Shown one piece after another: positions 9,308 to 21,296 of a stretch of DNA of 64,000 bases (positions within the stretch are counted from its first letter, which is position 1; each line of letters begins with the position of its first letter). Source of the stretch: Ostrinia nubilalis (lineage: Eukaryota; Arthropoda; Insecta; Lepidoptera; Crambidae); the NCBI RefSeq assembly GCF_963855985.1, contig NC_087107.1:4898001-4962000 (forward strand), read 5' to 3'. The position numbers and the translations under genes were made by a program. The notes under the pieces are model-generated. The model saw only the letters and a list, made by a program, of their open reading frames with translations. It had not been told where the DNA came from and did not search any database.

Positions 9308-11135
9308 GGTATATTTAGGTATACCTAGTCTAATCAGATTATACATTTCTGTTGGAAAACAGCATCTATTTCAATTACATAAGACGCTACAGTGTCTAGC
9401 TAGACGTGCTGTCTCTAAATGTCTGTAATTTCCACAATATGTAATACATCCTTTATCACTAGTCTTATCAAAACAACATGTACCATGTTTAGTTCTCTTC
9501 CGCTGTGCGTAGAGAAAGTGGCTCAACGAATTGCTATGCATTATCATAAACCACGGATTTGCCTGCGTTTTGAGATTCCGTGTTAAGCCGAACCTTTCAG
9601 TTTTCTGCGTGAATTTGGACAATTTAAAAGGCATTAGAGCACTCGTCAAAAACTTATTAGGGTCAAAACTGTGAAAATATTAAGAAAACTATATTTTTAT
9701 CTCACAAAGTTCAACAATAGTGTTTTTTGAAATAGGATTCATTGGAAAAATCATATAGAGTGACGAAATTTGAATGCTAACAGATTTAAATTTGAATGAA
9801 AGAATAGCAGCACAAATAAAAATGTCGACTCTAAACGTTAGCGCGCATAAGTATCAAAAATCAAATAAGTGTTTGAATTATTAGTACTGATGTGTATAAG
9901 TGTGAAGTATGTGTATGACCTGCATAAATCATTGTTTTGGTTGTCTAAAAGACGCGTGCGCAACGTTTTTATTCCATTACGATTGACCTGAATACATGAT
10001 TGTTCATATTAAACCTTGTTGATCCTTTGTTACTGTTTACAACTAGTTCTTCAATAAATTGGTCTTGGTTGTTCCTTATTTGCCAATAAAATCCTATTAT
10101 TTAGATATAAACTGAAATTCTAAACAGTATTTCTTTCATAGTTCATTTCATTTGATGAGTGCTGCTGACAACGCCACTCTTGTGGCGGAGTTTTGGGCTG
10201 ACACTGTGTAGGTTTGTTGGCGACACGAAAAGAAGAAGATAGTTCATTTCTGAATTGAACATTTTACGGTAAAAATACAATGTTACATTAGAAATTTTAG
10301 AAAGAAAATACAATGTTACATAATATGTATTTCCGACTGAAAATGTATTGTTACGTAAGATTATTTATCGATCCATCGATTGACATATACAACATAATAA
10401 AGCCTTCAATGTGTGATCGATCATAATCTTTAGAGGAAAGTGCACCGAGTCGAAAGTGGGTGAAAACGATGTTTTGGATTCAGTGATTATGTTACAACAA
10501 TGTAACATTGTGGTAGAATGGCTTCATTTAAAATTTTAATAGACAAATGTAACCTTTACGCACTTCAAAAGTTAATAGCGAGGCAGTTACAACTTGTTTT
10601 ACATATTCTTGTAACAATTAGGTATTTTTATATCACTTTCTTCCCATACATGGAGGCCACAACATTAGTGTGACTGTTTCACCACTTGCTGAAAAAGACT
10701 TGACGAGTTATTAAGAACTTATCTACTTATCTATCAGATAAGACTTGTTTAACTTTGATGATGTATCCCTTTGGGTAAGATTGTTTCTTGTTCCAAATAG
10801 TTTCTTGGGTTTTTCCACCATACGGAACCCGCAAACCATAACTCCGTCTCGCACTTGACCAATATTTATTCCTGTAACGCCATCAATAAGACGTGTGCGC
10901 AAGCGCATGATCGATCACCGATCAAAATTGCATAAATCAGATTCAAAATCAATGGCGTCTTAATCAGACAGCTATTTTTATACAAATAAAATTATCATAA
11001 CAATATGTTTCATTGACATCTTGTTGCCTGTACATACGAGTAGGTGTCAGAAATCAGAATGCTTGACCCCGTCACTTTGTGCAGTTACAATAATTGTATT
11101 TTTGCAACAAAGGTACAATATCTTTGCAATGAAAT
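9308..11135. other. Mostly unique non-coding DNA
   Basis: No gene is accepted. A 92-codon minus frame (9371-9649) has no recognisable family. A 44-bp word with GCCACTCTTGTGGCGGAGTT (10164-10207) recurs inverted at 14535-14577. AAAATACAATGTTACAT is repeated at 10272 and 10306. Confidence 0.45.
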
Positions 11136-11352
11136 TGGGATCATCATTATCATCATCATCAACAGCCCTTTACAGTCCACTGCTGGACTATGAGCCTCCT
11201 CCACTATAGAGGGTTTTGCCATAATCCCCACGCTTGGCAGGCGGGTTGGAGATCGCAGTTTAAAAGATTGATGTTTTTCAGAGAGCGCTGCTGCCCGTTC
11301 TCTGTTTGATGTGTAGTCCCTAAGTCGCCTCTTACGACATCCGTGGGAAGAA
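11136..11352 (-). mobile_element. LINE-like 3' end, AGTCCACTGCTGGACTATG family
   Basis: An ATCATC run at the left is followed by CAGCCCTTTACAGTCCACTG and GGACTATGAGCCTCCTCCAC, with AGTCGCCTCTTACGACATCC near the right end. It resembles the RTE fragments in layout (a trinucleotide tail followed by a conserved terminal block) but belongs to a different family. Orientation is inferred from the tail. Confidence 0.65.
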
Positions 11353-11504
11353 ATTGGGATATAATATCGTATTTTCTAGCTAGATGTCATGAAATTAAAT
11401 GAAGATTCTAAATAGAGCCCTCGACTGGAGATAATCTAATGGATAAATTAATGTAATCTTCAATACTCTAGCCTCGAAAATAAATTTTACTCTAACGATA
11501 GCTA

Positions 11505-11700
11505 ATCCCTTCTCTCTACTATTATAAATGCGAAAGTAACTCTGCTGTCTGTATGTTACGGTTTCACGCCTAAACCACAGGACCAATTTTAATAAAATTT
11601 GGTTAGAGTCCTGAGAAAGAACATAGGATAGTTTTGATCCCGGTTTTTGAAAATGAGACGCACGTTTTTCTGTCACGGAAAAAAAATAAGCGGATGAAGC
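11505..11700 (+). mobile_element. Interspersed repeat, CTATTATAAATGCGAAAGTA family
   Basis: It starts CTACTATTATAAATGCGAAA and contains GTTACGGTTTCACGCCTAAA and ATAGGATAGTTTTGATCCCG. This is a common lepidopteran repeat head and body. No coding sequence survives; the 102-codon minus frame across it is incidental. Confidence 0.6.
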
Positions 11701-14329
11701 CACGGGGAAAAAGCCAGTATGTAGGTATCTCCTAAAAGCACTCCTAAGCTAATGACCGAATTATTGCTGATTTTATCTCAAACAAATTCTACTACCGCTT
11801 GCTTCATAGCTAACAGCTAAGACAATGGCGGCCTGACCTGTGGCCTTAACACATTCAAACGTCAAACATTAACTACTAATGTGAAGCGTCAAGATTTTAT
11901 CAATAACCTGATAACTTTCACGAGAAACTTAAGTTACGAGATTAGTATGGGTAATTGATTGATTGGCAATCACTCTTAAGTTATGATGATGGATCGGATC
12001 TTACAATGTTGACTTGTCAAATGTTGATGAATCACTGATTGATATAATCTTCTTCTTTTTTCGACTTCATTTATTCCGATTTCACAAATGTCACTTGTGT
12101 GCTTTGACGAAGTTACAGGATGTCGGGAGATTCCTTGGAGGGTAGTTGAACGGGAAGCATGGTCGATCTGTTTTAATGGTTTCAATGGTTTCAATTTATT
12201 ATTTAATGGACTTTAGTGTACAAACTGTGGTGTTATTTTGTGTTCTAAAGTGCAGTAAAGTGATAAATTATAAAAAAAAACATTGAAATACTTCGAATTT
12301 GAGCGCGCATCGAGTGTCGAGTGGGTTGTCATGAACAACCCGCTTTGGACCCGGTGGCGTCTTGAAACCTGCTTACGGCATACTTAAAACTCCACGGAAT
12401 CCATGAAAAATCAATAGAACTGAAACACCCACGTTCTATTGATAACTATGTCAATTTTCACTCGACATTGGCAGAAATAAACCTCCCAGAGAGGTTTGGT
12501 TGCCATTAAAAATAAAAAAAAAATAAAAAAAAAGATGTCGGGAGATTGAGGTAGCTGTCTTTTGTCCCAAAAAAAAAAATATTTGAGATATTTCTCACGG
12601 TTTTTCACAAGGGCCAAATATGCTATCAGGCCTCAACAACTAGTCTGACCGACATAGGGGGTGTAGACCAAATTCTCTATTTGCCTGTAGTAGATTGTAG
12701 AGGATTGTGTTTCTGCAGTAGAGAGTAAAAGTTCTGATCATAATGATGTTGACTTGACATTTTGCAATTAGTGTATTTTTCGTTGTACCAACACCGACCC
12801 TTAATAATAATAAATTCTGTTTTTTTTTTGTTTACGAAACCCAATGCAGGTGTTCACCCAATTTTCGAGTAAAGACGTGTCAATAATTTCACTCGACTTC
12901 TCTTTTTGTAACAATATGCAAATAAAATGTGACCTTTCTCACTATAGGTCACCAATTGAAAGTTCAGTCAGAATATCTTTCTGTAGGGTGCTCTTTAAAT
13001 TTTGGCACGGCTGGTTGCAAAACAGTTAAATATAATCCTGAATGAAGTTCACTAATTGGAAAAGAAAATAAACTAAAAATTTTAGCTTTAATTAATTAAC
13101 CTGTCATGTTCAATGTCTAATTAATTAAGTATTTGTAAAATAGTTTTTGCAATGGTTTCACTGCCTCAGGATGTATTGGGTTAGGTATTAAACTACATAC
13201 AATAAAATTTTAAGGTTCATAATGCACTAAAAATATTTAATTTTATAAATATTGAGACGACGTTGTACTACGTCAGTGCAGGTTCAACAGTACCTACCTA
13301 GGTACAGTCGATATCATTTCAAGCTGTACACTATGGGATACTATTTTAATTTGATAATATAATATATTGTCAGTTGTGCTGTTGACTGTACATAATGTTG
13401 CCCATAACGAGATTCGAACGGCAACCAAAGCTGCAACCACCAGGCTAAAATAAGGATTATTTAACGTTTCGTATTATACAACAAACTGCGTTTTAAAACT
13501 TTTAATTGTATCTTAAACGTAATCATTTGCTACCGCATTTAACGATCCCATAAATGTTTATAATTCGTAATAAGATAGTTATCGCCGAAATGTAATTGAC
13601 AATTTCGGCTACTGATTGAGTTTCACTTTATCTCTGGATTTACTGCATTGCTTTGGAAAAGTTAATTTTACAGTTTCATTAAATTTTAATTGCGAATTTT
13701 ATTTGCATGTTAAAAACTTATGACAAGAGAAATTAAAGATATCTCGGCTGAAATTGACTGATTTTGTAATGTCGCATAATTTTTTTTATAATGTTTCAAT
13801 TCGATCGTAATTTTATTCGTAATCGAGGAATCGGTTTTTCGACAATCTTGAATTATATTTAATACAATTTGAAACAAGATGCATGCATCACAATCTGTTG
13901 CAAAGACTAGATGTGAATCAAAATGACTATGAGGAATCAATCTAAAATTGATATATCGAAATATTTATTTTGCATTGTCATTCTCACTAAAATGTCTCTG
14001 GGGTGGTGGCGTAGTGAGGCGGGTCGTTACATTCCCTCTAATATGGTCGAGTGAAGCGATGGCTGGTTCACTCGTCATGTCTGTGAACAGGCGCTGCTTT
14101 CGGGGACTGGTCAATCCAAGTTATTCAAATTTATGTATGCGAGTCATTTCTACTAGTACCTTAATATGTAAGTCTAGATATTAGCACGTCACTACCTTGT
14201 TTAATATACCACGCAATCTTGTATACCTACCCATTCTTATGAAACACCATACAAGAATGCATGGTAAATTCAGTGAACTGCTCCTGAATCGAATGTACCT
14301 ACTACTACTATTTCTATTTATTTATATTA
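11701..14329. other. Unique AT-rich DNA with one tRNA-like relic
   Basis: No gene is found. At 13395-13445 the minus strand has GCCGTTCGAATCTCG, a good RNA polymerase III B-box, without a foldable tRNA around it; it is probably a SINE head. Homopolymer A runs occur at 12503-12535 and 12569-12580. Frames at 13710-13940 and 13948-14184 show no domain. Confidence 0.45.
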
Positions 14330-14522
14330 ACCGGCAGACAGTGGTGACTGAGTTTGTTGCGGCGCTTCTTCTCAGCACTTGCCAAATGTTGGTCTCGAAG
14401 CGCTGGTAGGGTAAAAAGATTATGAGACATGTAGAGGCTCCTTAAGAGCATATTTTATGACGATTTGTAAGAACTATTTATTAGTCTAAACAAATAAAGA
14501 AATTTTGACTTTGACTTTGACT
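14330..14522 (+). mobile_element. LINE 3' tail ending in TTTGACT repeats
   Basis: It begins near GGCAGACAGTGGTGACTGAG and contains GCGGCGCTTCTTCTCAGCAC and GTCTCGAAGCGCTGGTAGGG. It ends in AATAAAGAAATTTTGACT and three TTTGACT units, as expected for a non-LTR retrotransposon with a simple-repeat tail. It is 5'-truncated and non-coding. Confidence 0.75.
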
Positions 14523-14534
14523 AAAATGAAAGGT

Positions 14535-14577
14535 ACATAGTGTCAGCCCAAAACTCCGCCACAAGAGTGGCGTCAGT
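14535..14577. repeat. Short inverted partner of 10164-10207
   Basis: TGTCAGCCCAAAACTCCGCC and the following ACAAGAGTGGCGTCAGTA reverse-complement the copy at 10164-10207. It follows the LINE tail directly and is only about 44 bp. Origin unknown. Confidence 0.5.
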
Positions 14578-14580
14578 AAG

Positions 14581-16369
14581 CCTTCATTGAATCTTCCTGC
14601 GTGCAGTTGTTTGGGCACGCAGGGCACGACATTATGTGCTTCGTAGACTAGGGAACAAAACCATAAATGTACACTACTATGTAGTTTAATTATACATACA
14701 ACACATAGTACATGACCCAAGTATGTCAAATTAAATTATAAAATGAAATTAAAAACGAACCGAGACGGACGTCTATTGCCATAAGCCCACAAAAAATCGT
14801 AATGTTTACGACTCTTCACATTTTACTATTAGCAAGATGGCTTGACCGACATAAATCATCTGCGATTTCGTCGGTGTTGCCATTATTTCGTCACGAAAAT
14901 AATGTTAATGTAGACCAAAGCGTGGGATTCAAAACCCGTAGGTGACAATTCTATAGTGTGAAAGTTTTTAGTGAAAAATCCATCTTGATTATCGTATTGT
15001 TCACTGAATTCAGATGACTATCAACAAAGCCTTTCTAAATTGTTGTTATTGTTGAGAAATAAAGGCTATAATAATTTTATGAATGTGGATGGCAAATATT
15101 TTTATTGTTAAATATTGTAATCCTTTATTAACTCTTAATTAACCCTCTCACTTTCTATTTAGTTGCTGGCATGATTTTAATTTAATTAATATTTTTATTA
15201 GCGAATAAATTTAAATTATAATAATACACAAAACATCTATTGTTTGTAGACACGAGAATAAAAGAAAAATATATCTATTCGTAGCTTTAGCCAAAATAAC
15301 CATGACCCTTTTTTATTTCCTTTACAATTGGTATTTTTATTAAGTAATTAGCAGTGGGCGATAAGTCTAGACGAAACTGTATCTTAATGTTTCAAAAGTG
15401 TTAATTATAAGCAATCAAAAGTCATTAATCACTCTATGTTGCAATAATTTTAATGATGAGGTTGCAGCTGTTTTTCGACATCTTAAAAAGTTTTAGGCGA
15501 TGGACCGCACAAATAAATATTAACGACTCTGCTTTCCTATAATTAAGTGTCTATTTTAATAAGAACTTAATTAATTTTGAGATTCAATTAGCGTGACCTG
15601 ACCAGATGAATTTTTATTAGATTAATTTACGCATTCATCCAATACGAGAATTTGTAATAAACGAGAAAAATTTAATTAGTAACCATGGAAACATGATACT
15701 TTTCTTTTTATTAATTTAGTTATTTGAAACAGGCAATGTTTTGAACGAAGTTTCTCGCTTTAACGAAATATTATGCCACAAAATTCGTTCGGTGTAGTGC
15801 CTTCCTCGCTTAATATTGTATTAAAAATTATGTCGCTATAAAATAAGGCACTAACTTCACAGTACCTATTAAAAGGCAGGATTGTAATACTCTGCTTTGA
15901 TAAAAGACTATTTTCTGCCATTTTGCCACACAACTTGCCTTTTTTATTGGACTCTACATGAGCTCGAAAGATTTTTTATTAAAATCACAAAGTTCACGCG
16001 TGACCGCACCGCGGCAGCTGTAGGGTTGAGTTTTTTGTCCTTTTCTTTTTCTTCTGCGCTTGCGCAAGGTGGCAAAACACCTGCAAGAGCGGATGCAGGC
16101 AGGTTCTTCTTTGTGTGCTATTTACGCCACTATACCAATAAAAATAAAAGTCAGTTTCCTTTGTAAAGCGTATTATAATTATTAACCAAGTTTAAGAATT
16201 CGCGACTCTTTGCTAATGAGTTGATTTCTTTTGTTGGGATTAAGATTTTAGTTATTATATGGAAAGTATGTGCCAAAATTATAGCCAAAATTATTTAGAC
16301 CTTGAATGCCACGTGTCCATATTTTTTTAAATATTAAGTGCTCAATCGATTAACGCAACATCTGTATCC
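14581..16369. other. Unique AT-rich non-coding DNA
   Basis: No gene is accepted. The plus-strand frame 15897-16166 includes a GC-rich patch (about 15990-16100) but shows no domain, splice context or repeat partner. Confidence 0.4.
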
Positions 16370-16373
16370 TTAA

Positions 16374-17313
16374 GGCGATTAGTGTCCTCAATCCGCGTGA
16401 AATGGTCATTTTGTAAAGCCTACTCCTCTTTTACTGCTGGACAGAAATAGTTGAAAAAAATATATGTTATACAACAGTTCAAGGACTACATTTGACACGT
16501 TTGAATTTTTCCTATGTCTCTTTGTTGTGGATTAAAAAAATAAATACGGGACATCGATTTTTTACTTCAATTCCCTACTCCTCCCAAACGGCTATGTTAA
16601 TTTTAAAGATTTTTGCACGAATAGATTAAGAATTCTTTAATCTTTAAATGACACGTTGCGTTTTTCAATCGCACATTACTTTCATTCATAAATTTTACTT
16701 TTGATAAATTCCGAACGTTTTGCTGTTGAGGGGGCCTTCGCGGGGCGCGGGCGGCAGTCGGCCGCTGGCCTTCAGACGGGGAGGTTGTGTCACTCGCTGC
16801 AAACTGACATTAGCGATCAAAATGAATTTTTTCTTTGGCTGAGTTGCACCACCTGACGTGACCTAACTTTGACCGTAGCTTTGGCGATAACCGGTGTTTT
16901 TTTGTATGGAGTTTGACAGATATTTGACTTTTGTCAAATTTAAAATAAGATGGTGCAACCCAGCCTTTGTTTGACAATATATTTTATGTCAGAGTTGTTC
17001 ATAGAGTACGTTCAGTCAGACGATACGATTGAATTAAGGCATGCTTGGACGCTATTATCTGGGTACCTAAATAGAATCTATTAGTGTAAAAAAATCGACT
17101 CCAAAACAAACTGCACTAGATAAGTAAAAGTAGAAAATATATTCCGTTATTTATTTACTAGGTCAAATTTATACCATGATTGATATTTTCGGAGTCGGTG
17201 GCAGCACTGGCAGCCTACGGTTTGGTAATTTGTTTTGGAGTTGGTTTTAATTTTTAGTGAAAATTAATTTATTTCATGCTTTTGTTGTTGTTGACCCTGT
17301 TGTTGCTACTGAA
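16374..17313 (+). repeat. Left inverted arm of the 10.8-kb composite
   Basis: It pairs with 25970-27211 over its whole length at an estimated 90-95% identity. It includes a GC-rich patch near 16731-16790, a family A MITE (16837-16965), and an inner part ending GACCCTGTTGTTGCTACTGA. The right arm is about 300 bp longer because of a SINE-like insertion that is absent here. Confidence 0.85.
16837..16965. mobile_element. MITE family A in the left arm
   Basis: It starts GGCTGAGTTGCACCACCTGA and ends GATGGTGCAACCCAGCC, with TTT on both sides. The same MITE sits at the equivalent place in the right arm (26621-26748), so it predates the duplication or homogenisation of the arms. Confidence 0.85.
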
Positions 17314-17314
17314 A

Positions 17315-17690
17315 GTCGACATAACGGAACGCAATAAGGCTGAACGCTATTGAAAAATATTATTATAATGACATGCAATTCCGAGCGAGGTTCCGCGTCT
17401 CAAAAGAAACGGTGTTGTTTCTGGATTCATAATTTGGAAGCTATTTGAAACACCTCACCAAACGCCATACAACCAGTGGACCAAATACTTATTATAACCC
17501 TACGGTTCTACGCAACGGGAAGTTATGAACGTGTACTAGGTGATTCTTCCACATAGAACAGCCAACTGTGCATCGTATAGTGCACAAAGTAACAACCAAA
17601 ATAGCTGCTATGAAATCGCTTTACATAAACAGGCCTATTTCTGAGGAATATGGGGACATCGCAAATGGGTTTAAGCTATACAGTGTGAGT
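17315..17690 (+). pseudogene. HARBI1-like (PIF/Harbinger) transposase relic
   Basis: The product would be the DDE-type nuclease of PIF/Harbinger transposons. In shifting plus-strand frames the stretch reads MQFRARFRVSKETVLFLDS (about 17373-17430), LRFYATGSYERVLGDSS (17500-17550) and QPTVHRIVHKVTTKIAAM (17561-17614). These are the amino-terminal blocks of HARBI1-like proteins in the right order: FR-S-ET, then LRFYATGS, then the SQPTVSRIVHKV block. An in-frame stop follows FLDS, and frameshifts separate the blocks. The sequence stops being recognisable near GDIANGFK (about 17680), before the first catalytic aspartate block (AIDGTH), so it is inactive. It lies immediately inside the left arm. 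This makes a Harbinger origin of the composite plausible but not proven. Confidence 0.8.
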
Positions 17691-17829
17691 CACGTTAAAG
17701 TGTACATATGAAAATAGATGAAACTAGACCTGTTTTTGTCGACAAAAAAGAGGTCAAAAATTTTTTGAGATTTTTTTTTATTTTTTATAGAATTTTTTTT
17801 TCATCCAATTACTTATTGTAAAGAAAACG

Positions 17830-18632
17830 TAATAACTTTTAAACTAAGCGGTATATCCTGATGAAATAAAAACAGTAATAATGCTAAATAACAGGCGATA
17901 CTAAAAAAAAACATAAAATACACAATAAATGCCAATAAATAATAAAAAATGATACTTTTTGAAAAAAATCTGCTTTTAAATTCGTGTTTTTTTGATTATT
18001 TGATAAATTTCTCCAAAAAATGCCCATATACAGGTGGTTTTTATTACTTTGTATTATTTCTATCGTATTATCTTTGTAAAACCAAAAATCGCATGTCTCT
18101 ATCCCTATCACAACATTTGCTATGATCGTTTGAACAAAGGCCTGCCACAACATTATTCTCCGCTACAGGTAGAGACAATTTTAATTTTAACTAAAATGCT
18201 TATTTTACTTCGAAATCTTTTGTTTTTGTTTGAAATCTAACTTGTCTTTATCAAAATTACAAATCTAGAGCCATTTTCAGTTTCGTTGTTAACGAAGCGT
18301 TGAATGGCGCGCCCGGAGAGGCTTAGTTCAAACGATCATTGCAAACGTTGTGATAGGGATAAAGACATGCGATTTTTAGTTTTACGAAGGTAATACGATA
18401 GAGAATAATACAAAGTAATAAAAACCACCGGTTATAAGGGCATTTTTTGGAGAAATTTATCAAATAACCAAAAAAACACGAATTTAAAAGCAGATTTTTT
18501 TCAAAAAGTACCTTTTTTATTATTTGTTGGCCTTTTTTGTGTATTTTATGTATTTTTTTAGTATTGCCTGTTATTTAGCATTATTACTGTTTTTATTTTA
18601 TCAGGATATACCGCTTAGTTTAAAAGTTATTA
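17830..18632. mobile_element. Foldback element 1
   Basis: Left arm 17830-18137 and right arm 18331-18632 are inverted copies of about 300 bp around a 190-bp spacer. Paired landmarks are TTTTAAACTAAGCGGTATAT at the left edge, its complement near 18601-18625, and ATCGCATGTCTCTATCCCTA inside. Any transcript would form a long hairpin. No transposase frame is present; the frames at 17884-18240 come from the arms. Confidence 0.8.
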
Positions 18633-19470
18633 ACTAATTCAGCTTGCAAAATTCCACCCGAACAAACATAGTTTACACACAACATACATTTTAAGCTAAA
18701 TAAAATAAAATAAAAAATATTATCCCATACAAAATGTTCATGGATTTGTAATTTTTGTTAAATATAAATACCTTACTATACGGTGCGCTAGTTTAGAACA
18801 TTTCGGGCAATCACTTGCGCCTGGGTTGAATGACATCGACATCAAGGTTCATCAATTCAAGTTTAAAATAATAGGCAGTAATGTATGAAGAAAGAGCTTC
18901 TATTCTGTACCTACCTATGCCCGTGTATTTTTGATCGGTGTCAAATCGGAGTTTTCGTGCGGGGTGCGCGGGTGTTGTGCGAAGCGTGAAGGTCAAACGC
19001 TCAAGGTCATTGAGGACTCTAATCGCCTTAAGGCGATTCAATGACCTTGGGCGTTTGACCTTCACGCCGCGAGCAACACCCGCGTACCCCGCACCAAAAA
19101 CTCCGATTTGACACCGATCAAAAATACACGGGCATAGGTAGATACAGAATAGAAGCTCTTTCTTCATACATTACTGCCTATTATTTTAAACTTAAATTGA
19201 TGAACCTTGATGTCGGTGTCATTTAACTCAGGCGTAAAGGTATTTAATAAAAATAACAAAATCCATGAACATTTTGTACGGGATAAAATTTTATTTTATT
19301 TTTCGTAAATTTTCTAACGCTTTTGTCGGTTCAGTCGTTCTCGAAATTTGAAAAACCCGACTTTATTACAAGCTTTTATTTAGCTTGCAATTTATGATGT
19401 ATGTAGGTAATTACATAAATGTTTGTTCGGGTGGAATCTTGCAAGCTGATTTAGTTGCAAGCTGAATTAG
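18633..19470. mobile_element. Foldback element 2 (spacer-free palindrome)
   Basis: The arms run 18633-19029 and 19030-19470 and meet at the palindrome AATCGCCTTAAGGCGATT (19021-19038). The outer ends are ACTAATTCAGCTTGCAA and its complement, and TTA flanks both sides (18630-18632, 19471-19473). The right end has an extra partial repeat of TTGCAAGCTGA. The 118-codon frame at 18811-19167 is a by-product of the palindrome. Confidence 0.8.
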
Positions 19471-20042
19471 TTAGACCAACTTCCTGACGACAACTAGGCT
19501 AGATGACAAAAGGACATCATCCATTTTGGTCCAAAATCAAAAGTGCCGGCCAAAAAATAAAAGTGCTGTATTCTGATAGAATACGTCCGCCTTAGCATTT
19601 ATTACTATGGCACCAAAGCTGTAGCACCACTGTGCATCGTAGTATTTGAGTTCTAAAAATATATGAAACGACTGACTTTGATCTCAAATACTACAACGCA
19701 CAGTGGTGCTACAGCTTTGGTGTCATAGTAACAAATGCTAAGGCGGACGTATTCTGTCAGAATACAGCACTTTGATTTTTATTGGCCGACATTTTTGATT
19801 TTGAACAAAAAATGTATGAATCGTCGATGAATTTTAGATCTCAAATACTCGACGCACAGTGGTGCTACAGCTTTGGTGCCATAGTAACAAATGCTAAGGC
19901 GGACGTATTCTGTCAGAAGACAGCACTTTTTTTTATTGGCCGACACTTTTCATTTTGAACAAAAAATGTATGAATCGTCGATGAATTTTAGATCTCAAAT
20001 ACTCGACGCATAGTGGTGCTACAGCTTTGGTGCCATAGTAAC

Positions 20043-20596
20043 TGTAGGCGATGTAGGTCGATGGGTGAACGTAGGTGATAGATGAAATGAAAATCCAGGT
20101 AGGTATGTTAAAAATGAGGCGCGTCCGGGTGTGCGCACTAGTACGTTCGCAGAGGGTGAGAGTTCGACGACGACTGGCGGCTCTCGGCCGGGTGTGCGGC
20201 GCGGTGAGCCGCTAGAAGCTTCGATAACCATAAAAGGCGAGAGGCCTCCGGCCAATCAGCGGGCCGCACTGCTAACGGCTAGCTCGGAATGTTCTAGGCG
20301 CGCGATAATAATATTACCTACGCGCGCACCCAGATTCGCTTAATATTTTAATTATCCAAAATCACATAGTATACACACAGTGTAAGTTCGACATGTTCAA
20401 TTCACAATTGACATAGTTAAATATATTATTATTACGGTGCAAATATACCTATTCATTGATAGGTACATAGGTACACACACATAGATACATAGTTAGTTTC
20501 AGGTTAAAGGCAAATTAGATTCATAAGTAACTACATTTACATAATTAACAATACGTAGGTCTATCAACTACCTACTTCTGGTGGCCATCGTCAACA
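20043..20596 (-). repeat. 3' LTR of the BEL/Pao element
   Basis: 554 bp, about 99% identical to the 5' LTR. On the plus strand it begins TGTAGGCGATGTAGGTCGAT and ends GGCCATCGTCAACA. The frames predicted across it (20019-20343) merely reflect its GC-rich part. Confidence 0.95.
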
Positions 20597-20607
20597 TCCT
20601 CCCCCCT
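20597..20607 (-). other. Polypurine tract of the BEL/Pao element
   Basis: The minus strand reads AGGGGGGAGGA directly against the inner edge of the 3' LTR, the expected place and composition for the plus-strand DNA primer. Confidence 0.85.
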
Positions 20608-20958
20608 AGTGTCGCTTTGCGACACTCATAACCAAAATTATACTATGCGCGTCACTGGTCACTTCAACACAGCCATAGCTGTTGGTCCCAGACCTTAGTG
20701 CCAGTTGGCTCAAGCACGGCTAGCGTTGCGCGGTTCCAACAAGTTTCCATAAGTAGGGGGGTATTAGGATAGGGCAATGTCGTAAAAACGCATACACAAA
20801 AAATAACATTGTCAAAAGCACACAGGTAAATTATTTTAACAATTAATATTTAAATGAAATAAATCAACCTTTACAAAATAATCACTACTCGTCAACTTAC
20901 TACAGACAATTAACTTTCAAATTTCAATTTAAGTCAACTTTCAAATTCAAAACGGATT

Positions 20959-21296
20959 TCAAAACAAGCATTTGGTAAGAGCCATACTCTCTAATCTGTG
21001 GTAAGAGCCTGGCAAATCAATGACGTCACGCGTCCATGGCAAGCCTGCGGTCTAACAAAGACCGTCAACAAGTTTACCTAAACTTTCTAGAATGTTAATT
21101 ACAAGTAAATCATCCTTATGTTTACACTGTTTACTAATTATTCCTATCGATTCCAAAGACAAATAATTGTGCACTAACTCTTGCAACTGTAGCAAATCAT
21201 GTTCATATTGATCGTGTTGTAAACAATCAACAAAGCTACATATTATTACATTCGACAGTGTCAAATGTTCGCGGCAACGATTCTCCATTCGTACCT
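20959..21296 (-). pseudogene. Start of BEL/Pao pol, truncated and broken
   Basis: This frame lies one base out of step with gag-protease and overlaps its last 36 bases or so. It carries ELVHNYLSLESIGI, ILESLGKLVDG, a TAG stop (21052-21054), then in the same frame AGLPWTRDVIDLPGSYHRLE. These blocks (the L-E-GI helix, the KLVDG block, and GLPW-D---LP-SY) are what BEL/Pao polyproteins carry between protease and reverse transcriptase. The frame ends at a TGA at 20959-20961, and no YxDD polymerase motif follows. It is a remnant left by the internal deletion. A single-base indel between about 21261 and 21296 separates it from gag. Confidence 0.8.

Noticed and set aside
9371..9649. 92-codon minus-strand frame
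   Set aside because: No motif, no homologous copy in the window and no promoter or splice context.
15897..16166. 89-codon plus-strand frame containing a GC-rich patch
   Set aside because: The GC patch alone is not evidence of coding; no domain or flanking splice sites were seen.
18811..19167. 118-codon minus-strand frame
   Set aside because: It lies across the palindrome of foldback 2 and reads the same arm in both directions.
20019..20343. Frames in the GC-rich LTR, repeated at 23631-23973
   Set aside because: They are identical in both LTRs, start in flanking array or leader sequence and have no protein features.
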